Assembly: GCA_023213395.1 (NCBI GenBank)
Contig: CM041465.1
Span: 118,985,741 to 119,049,740 of the forward strand
Length of the DNA stretch: 64,000 bases
DNA from: Cycas panzhihuaensis
Lineage: Eukaryota; Cycadophyta
Reading direction: 5' to 3'
The notes beneath the pieces were generated by a model. That model saw nothing but the letters and a program-made list of their open reading frames with translations. It had not been told where the DNA came from and ran no database searches. The translations under genes were made by a program, and so were the position numbers. Positions 61,204 through 64,000 of the stretch are shown in pieces. Position 1 is the stretch's first letter. Each line of letters opens with the position of its first letter.

Positions 61204-61979
61204 TTATTTATATTTATTTTTATTTTCTGAATATGAAAACTTCTCATTTCTTCCTAATTTTCCATAAGTCCTTGCTTCTACTTGAAAAGGTTTATATAAA
61301 CTAGTAGAATGACCATATGAGTCTTGATTGCATATCGACAACTGAGGATGATAACTTAGACTTTCTTGAGTATCCTCTAAAACACTAGCCTCTGCTTCAA
61401 AACGTTCTAGTTCCCATCTACTTTTCAAGTAATTTTCTTCAAGAAGTAATGCCCAAGCCTTTAAACAGTCTTTAAGTGAATGGTGATTGACCAATTTTAT
61501 TCTCATTTGTTTAGCAACCCTGTACTTATCGCATTCATATTTGTAACAAATCAGATGTGTTACTTCACTCACAATTAATGGATTTATAAATCGTGCTCCT
61601 ATTATTTCAACCATTCTCATAATGTCATAATGATCTTGACCTTGATATCCAGTTAAGCAAATACATAAGGATGCACTACCGAAAATTCCCAACATATTTC
61701 TTATAGGTTTGTACAATATTTTATCAGTATCTATAAGTACTCCATTGGCCAAACTATCTTCAACCCATAGGTGTGTGATCAATGCCTTCCCATCTTTCCT
61801 AGCCATAGTGCAAATAAGGTTATAATACGATGATTGATAGACAATAACATGAGTACAACTTACATCATATTGTCTCGTATTAATGCCCCATTGTACACAA
61901 GCTCTGTTGCATATTTGTTTTGTGTTATAGGATCAAATCCTACTAACACAAATCTTATTCCTTGAAATAATAGTCCCAT
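61204..61979 (-). pseudogene. Captured tandem-BRCT gene fragment (plant BRCT repair-type protein)
   Basis: Minus-strand start at MGLLFQGIRFVLVGFDPI opens a first BRCT domain. A shift near 61875 leads to QYDVSCTHVIV and then the open 200-codon frame 61204-61806. That frame contains HLWVEDSLANGVLID (end of BRCT 1) and a second BRCT with CLTGYQGQDHYDIMRMVE, GARFINPLIVSEVTHLICYK and KLVNHHSLKDCLKAWALL, including the structural W/G positions but with the usual W of HRW replaced by S. It resembles the N terminus of the plant BRCT protein represented by Arabidopsis At4g02110. BRCT domains bind phosphopeptides in DNA-damage signalling. No introns visible; the C-terminal rest is absent. Confidence 0.88.
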
Positions 61980-62501
61980 TTCTTTGCCTTGTTTTCTAAG
62001 TATCTTATTAGTATTATGTAAATTATAGATAATGGTGTATACCTCCCTTCTTCAATAAAATATGCTTAATATTATATATTTTTTAAGGTTAACTTCAATA
62101 GCTTAAAACTTGATAAAAAAGACTTCAAATCTAAGAAATAATACCACTAATAGATAGTTCTAGAAATTAGTTTTCTAGGGATATAAAATTTTTAAAAAAT
62201 GGACACTGTATGCTCAAGTTATAGTCAAAACAAAATGGCATACCCTTTTTCTAATGTTGCAAAATAATTAAAAAGGGAATATTCCTTAGAATATCTTTAT
62301 GTTAACTAGTGTGCAACTTTACGTAAGACAATTTTTTATAATTTCGAAAGGGTTTTCCTCTCTACAGAAGAATCCAATTTCTCCCAAACTTTGTAGGTGG
62401 ATAGATCATGATGTGACGATTAAAACAAGTACCCCCTTCGAGGGGTTTCATTAGAATTTTGGTCGTCAATCTTTGTTTCTTAATTTTCTTGGACCGTATT
62501 A

Positions 62502-62512
62502 CTCTGATAGCA
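62502..62512 (-). promoter_or_regulatory. Primer-binding site of element H
   Basis: Minus strand TGCTATCAGAG, one mismatch from the initiator-Met complement, two bases from the LTR. Confidence 0.7.
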
Positions 62513-62514
62513 AT

Positions 62515-62762
62515 TGTTATGAAACTAGTTTGTAACCTGAAGATAAATTCCAATTGCACAAGATAGCACACGGGATAGTGAGGAAATGAATAGTCAAAAG
62601 ATCATATGTTTTATTGATTAAAGTTAAATGATGATGTTCAATACATTAGAGGCCTCATTTATATGTGCATAATAGGGCCCTTTATTAAAAGTCATAACTC
62701 TTCAGCATATACCACTTCATTGAATGAATAATTAATTAACCTTTAAGGAGGTTTGTAACACA
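62515..62762 (-). repeat. 5' LTR of element H
   Basis: Plus strand TGTTATGAAAC at its left end and TTTGTAACACA at its right end; partner of 59912-60156. Confidence 0.8.
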
Positions 62763-62878
62763 ACATCACTCAAGAGCCACATTAGCAACTAGCTTAATAA
62801 TAATAATAACTAGTTAGCACCTCTTGCAATCCAAGTCAATAGCCCCAACACTTACCATAGCCTCAACTATAAAATAAC

Positions 62879-63102
62879 TATTGGAAAATAGAACTTACAA
62901 TAAGATATTGACAAACAAAATAGAACACCTCCACAGGATCGAACGGTACCCTTAAGGTACCTCAAATTGTATTAACAAAACAACCTTACAACAACATTAC
63001 AATATGATACACTATGTTGTGTATTTATAGTATATGTCAATATAGAGATAGTAGGACCCACTTGCATGTGGGATAAATCAAATGTACATTAATATTCTAA
63101 CA
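62879..63102 (-). repeat. 3' LTR of family C copy 2
   Basis: 224 bp; minus strand starts TGTTAGAATATTAATGTACA and ends near CCAATA. Matches 14042-14252 and 17137-17356. Confidence 0.85.
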
Positions 63103-63125
63103 CTTCCTCTTAATGTACATTTAGG

Positions 63126-64000
63126 TCATTTGTATTTGTAACACTTTGTCCTTGGAAATGTTTTGAGAATGATGTCTTCAACCTGATTCTTGTCTTCAAT
63201 CTTGTAGTGATGTCTTTGTTGCAGAATGATATCTTCATCTTGATTTTCATCTTCAATTCTGTACCGATGCCTTTGTAAGATGATATCCTTAGCTTGATTT
63301 CTGTCTTCAATCTTGTAGTAATGATGTTGATGTAACAACTCTAGCAAGTGTAAATCATGATTCTTCATTGTGCTTGGTCTAGTCTTATTATGATGTAGAT
63401 CCTGTAAATAACCATCTTCAATCACAACTTGCCTGTCATTATTATCTTGTATAAACTCTTGAACACTATGTACAACAGTGATTTCTTCAACCTTAGGAGT
63501 GGAGTCTTAATCAACTTGCATACTCTTTGAACTTGAAATGATGCTCAAAGAAGAAATATTATTCAAACTTGAATCAATACTTAAAGTAGGAATATCATCA
63601 ATATAAGACTCGTCCTTTATAGAACCATCGGATTCATATTCAATCTCCCTTGAAATCAATTTATCACTTTCAATGTTTTCATCTGTAATCTCATCAATGC
63701 ATTCAACAGTAGAAGTTTCATTAGTACTTAAACATTCTTCATATTGAGATGCTGTCTCATTAGTGTTGATGATACCTTCTTCATTCATTGTACCTGTACC
63801 ATAACTAGCCTTAATTGCTTTTTCAATAATTCGTTGTGTTTCTTTAGGAGTTTGTTCAAATACTTCCCTTAGAAAATCCCAAGCTTTTTTAGCATTACTT
63901 GTATGTAGAATCATAGGAATAACAAAATGGAATTTGGAAGGAAGATCAATATCATTGAATGCAGCATGAATCATAATAAATGCTTTCCTATCTTTCTTCT
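63126..64000 (-). pseudogene. Gag-like gene of family C copy 2, C-terminal part
   Basis: Frame 63507-63974 has AWDFLREVFEQTPKETQ and an acidic Thr/Glu/Ser-rich linker. After a stop at about 63508 and a shift, frame 63126-63425 has the three repeated units RHHYKIEDRNQ-like, each ending KDIILQ or EDIILQ. It is better preserved than copy 1 in the linker and repeats. The N terminus is outside the window. Confidence 0.82.

Larger units (their letters stand above)
59912..62762 (-). mobile_element. LTR element H carrying a BRCT gene fragment
   Basis: Direct repeats of about 245 bp (59912-60156, 62515-62762) share GCACACGGGATA and the block CATTGAATGAATAATTAATT. Minus orientation follows from a primer-like site (minus strand TGCTATCAGAG, 62502-62512) left of the right LTR and the purine tract AAGGAGGAGGAA right of the left LTR. 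ACATC repeats flank it. The 2.36-kb interior has no gag or pol that I recognise; it carries a two-BRCT host gene segment in sense orientation. Confidence 0.83.
57255..64000 (+). mobile_element. Copia-type element D, partial, interrupted twice
   Basis: Primer site, a 1.95-kb leader and a gag start follow in order on the plus strand. Gag is cut at 59911 by element H, resumes from about 62763, and is cut again at 62878 by a family C copy that runs off the window. The 3' part and pol, if any, are outside. Leader homology to the Copia host (58200-59150 against 36360-37810) links the two as related lineages. Confidence 0.7.
62879..64000 (-). mobile_element. Family C gag-only LTR element, copy 2 (runs off window)
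   Basis: The 3' LTR and 3' half of gag of a second family C element, in opposite orientation to copy 1 at 14042-17356. Purine tract AAGAGGAAG precedes the LTR. It interrupts the tail of element D gag. Confidence 0.85.

Overview
The window reads as intergenic DNA of a large, AT-rich plant nuclear genome, almost certainly a seed plant. I see no intact host gene, no tRNA or rRNA, and no CRISPR array. Nearly everything I can interpret is transposable-element DNA: Ty1/copia-type LTR elements primed by initiator-Met tRNA, two Ty3/gypsy elements, a plant L1-type LINE, and long TA/TATG microsatellites. The host-derived coding sequence I recognise consists of fragments carried inside two LTR elements. 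They resemble plant nuclear genes: an exosome MTR3/RRP41-like gene, Golgi COG3, the BIO3-BIO1 biotin gene, and a tandem-BRCT protein gene.

Layout from left to right. 850-3239 is a small non-coding LTR element, minus strand. 4506-4829 is a 324-bp LTR of family E, which recurs at 42515-42838. 6927-12498 is a degenerate LINE, minus strand, bounded by 11-bp target-site duplications. 13361-42500 is one Copia insertion of about 8 kb, blown up to 29 kb by three further insertions: a gag-only LTR element C (14042-17356, plus), element A (17657-23401, minus), and a GC-rich Tat-like gypsy element with 2.5-kb LTRs (24041-34829, minus). A and the gypsy element both sit in microsatellite DNA. The sequence that this Copia element split survives intact as a second copy near 4474-4505, which supports the nesting model. 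43651-49785 is a chromodomain-bearing gypsy element with an internal deletion, plus strand. 50735-55869 is element B, the sister of A, minus strand, with perfect 5-bp target duplications and a 92-bp tandem array. From 57255 to the window end runs a Copia-type element D, plus strand. Its gag is broken by element H (59912-62762, minus) and by a second copy of family C (62879 onward, minus).

The most notable content is host-gene capture. Element A carries about 1.8 kb that is absent from the matching place in element B. It is a head-to-tail, intron-free chain of short pieces from at least three unrelated plant genes, antisense to the element. Element H carries a nearly open two-BRCT coding segment in the sense orientation. 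A, B, C, C2 and H (and D as far as visible) keep only gag-like coding plus primer-binding and polypurine sites. They look non-autonomous and would need pol supplied by relatives such as the broken Copia host. All identifications rest on reading the sequence and on recalled protein-family motifs. No alignment or search was run, and boundaries are accurate to a few bases only where both ends could be compared.
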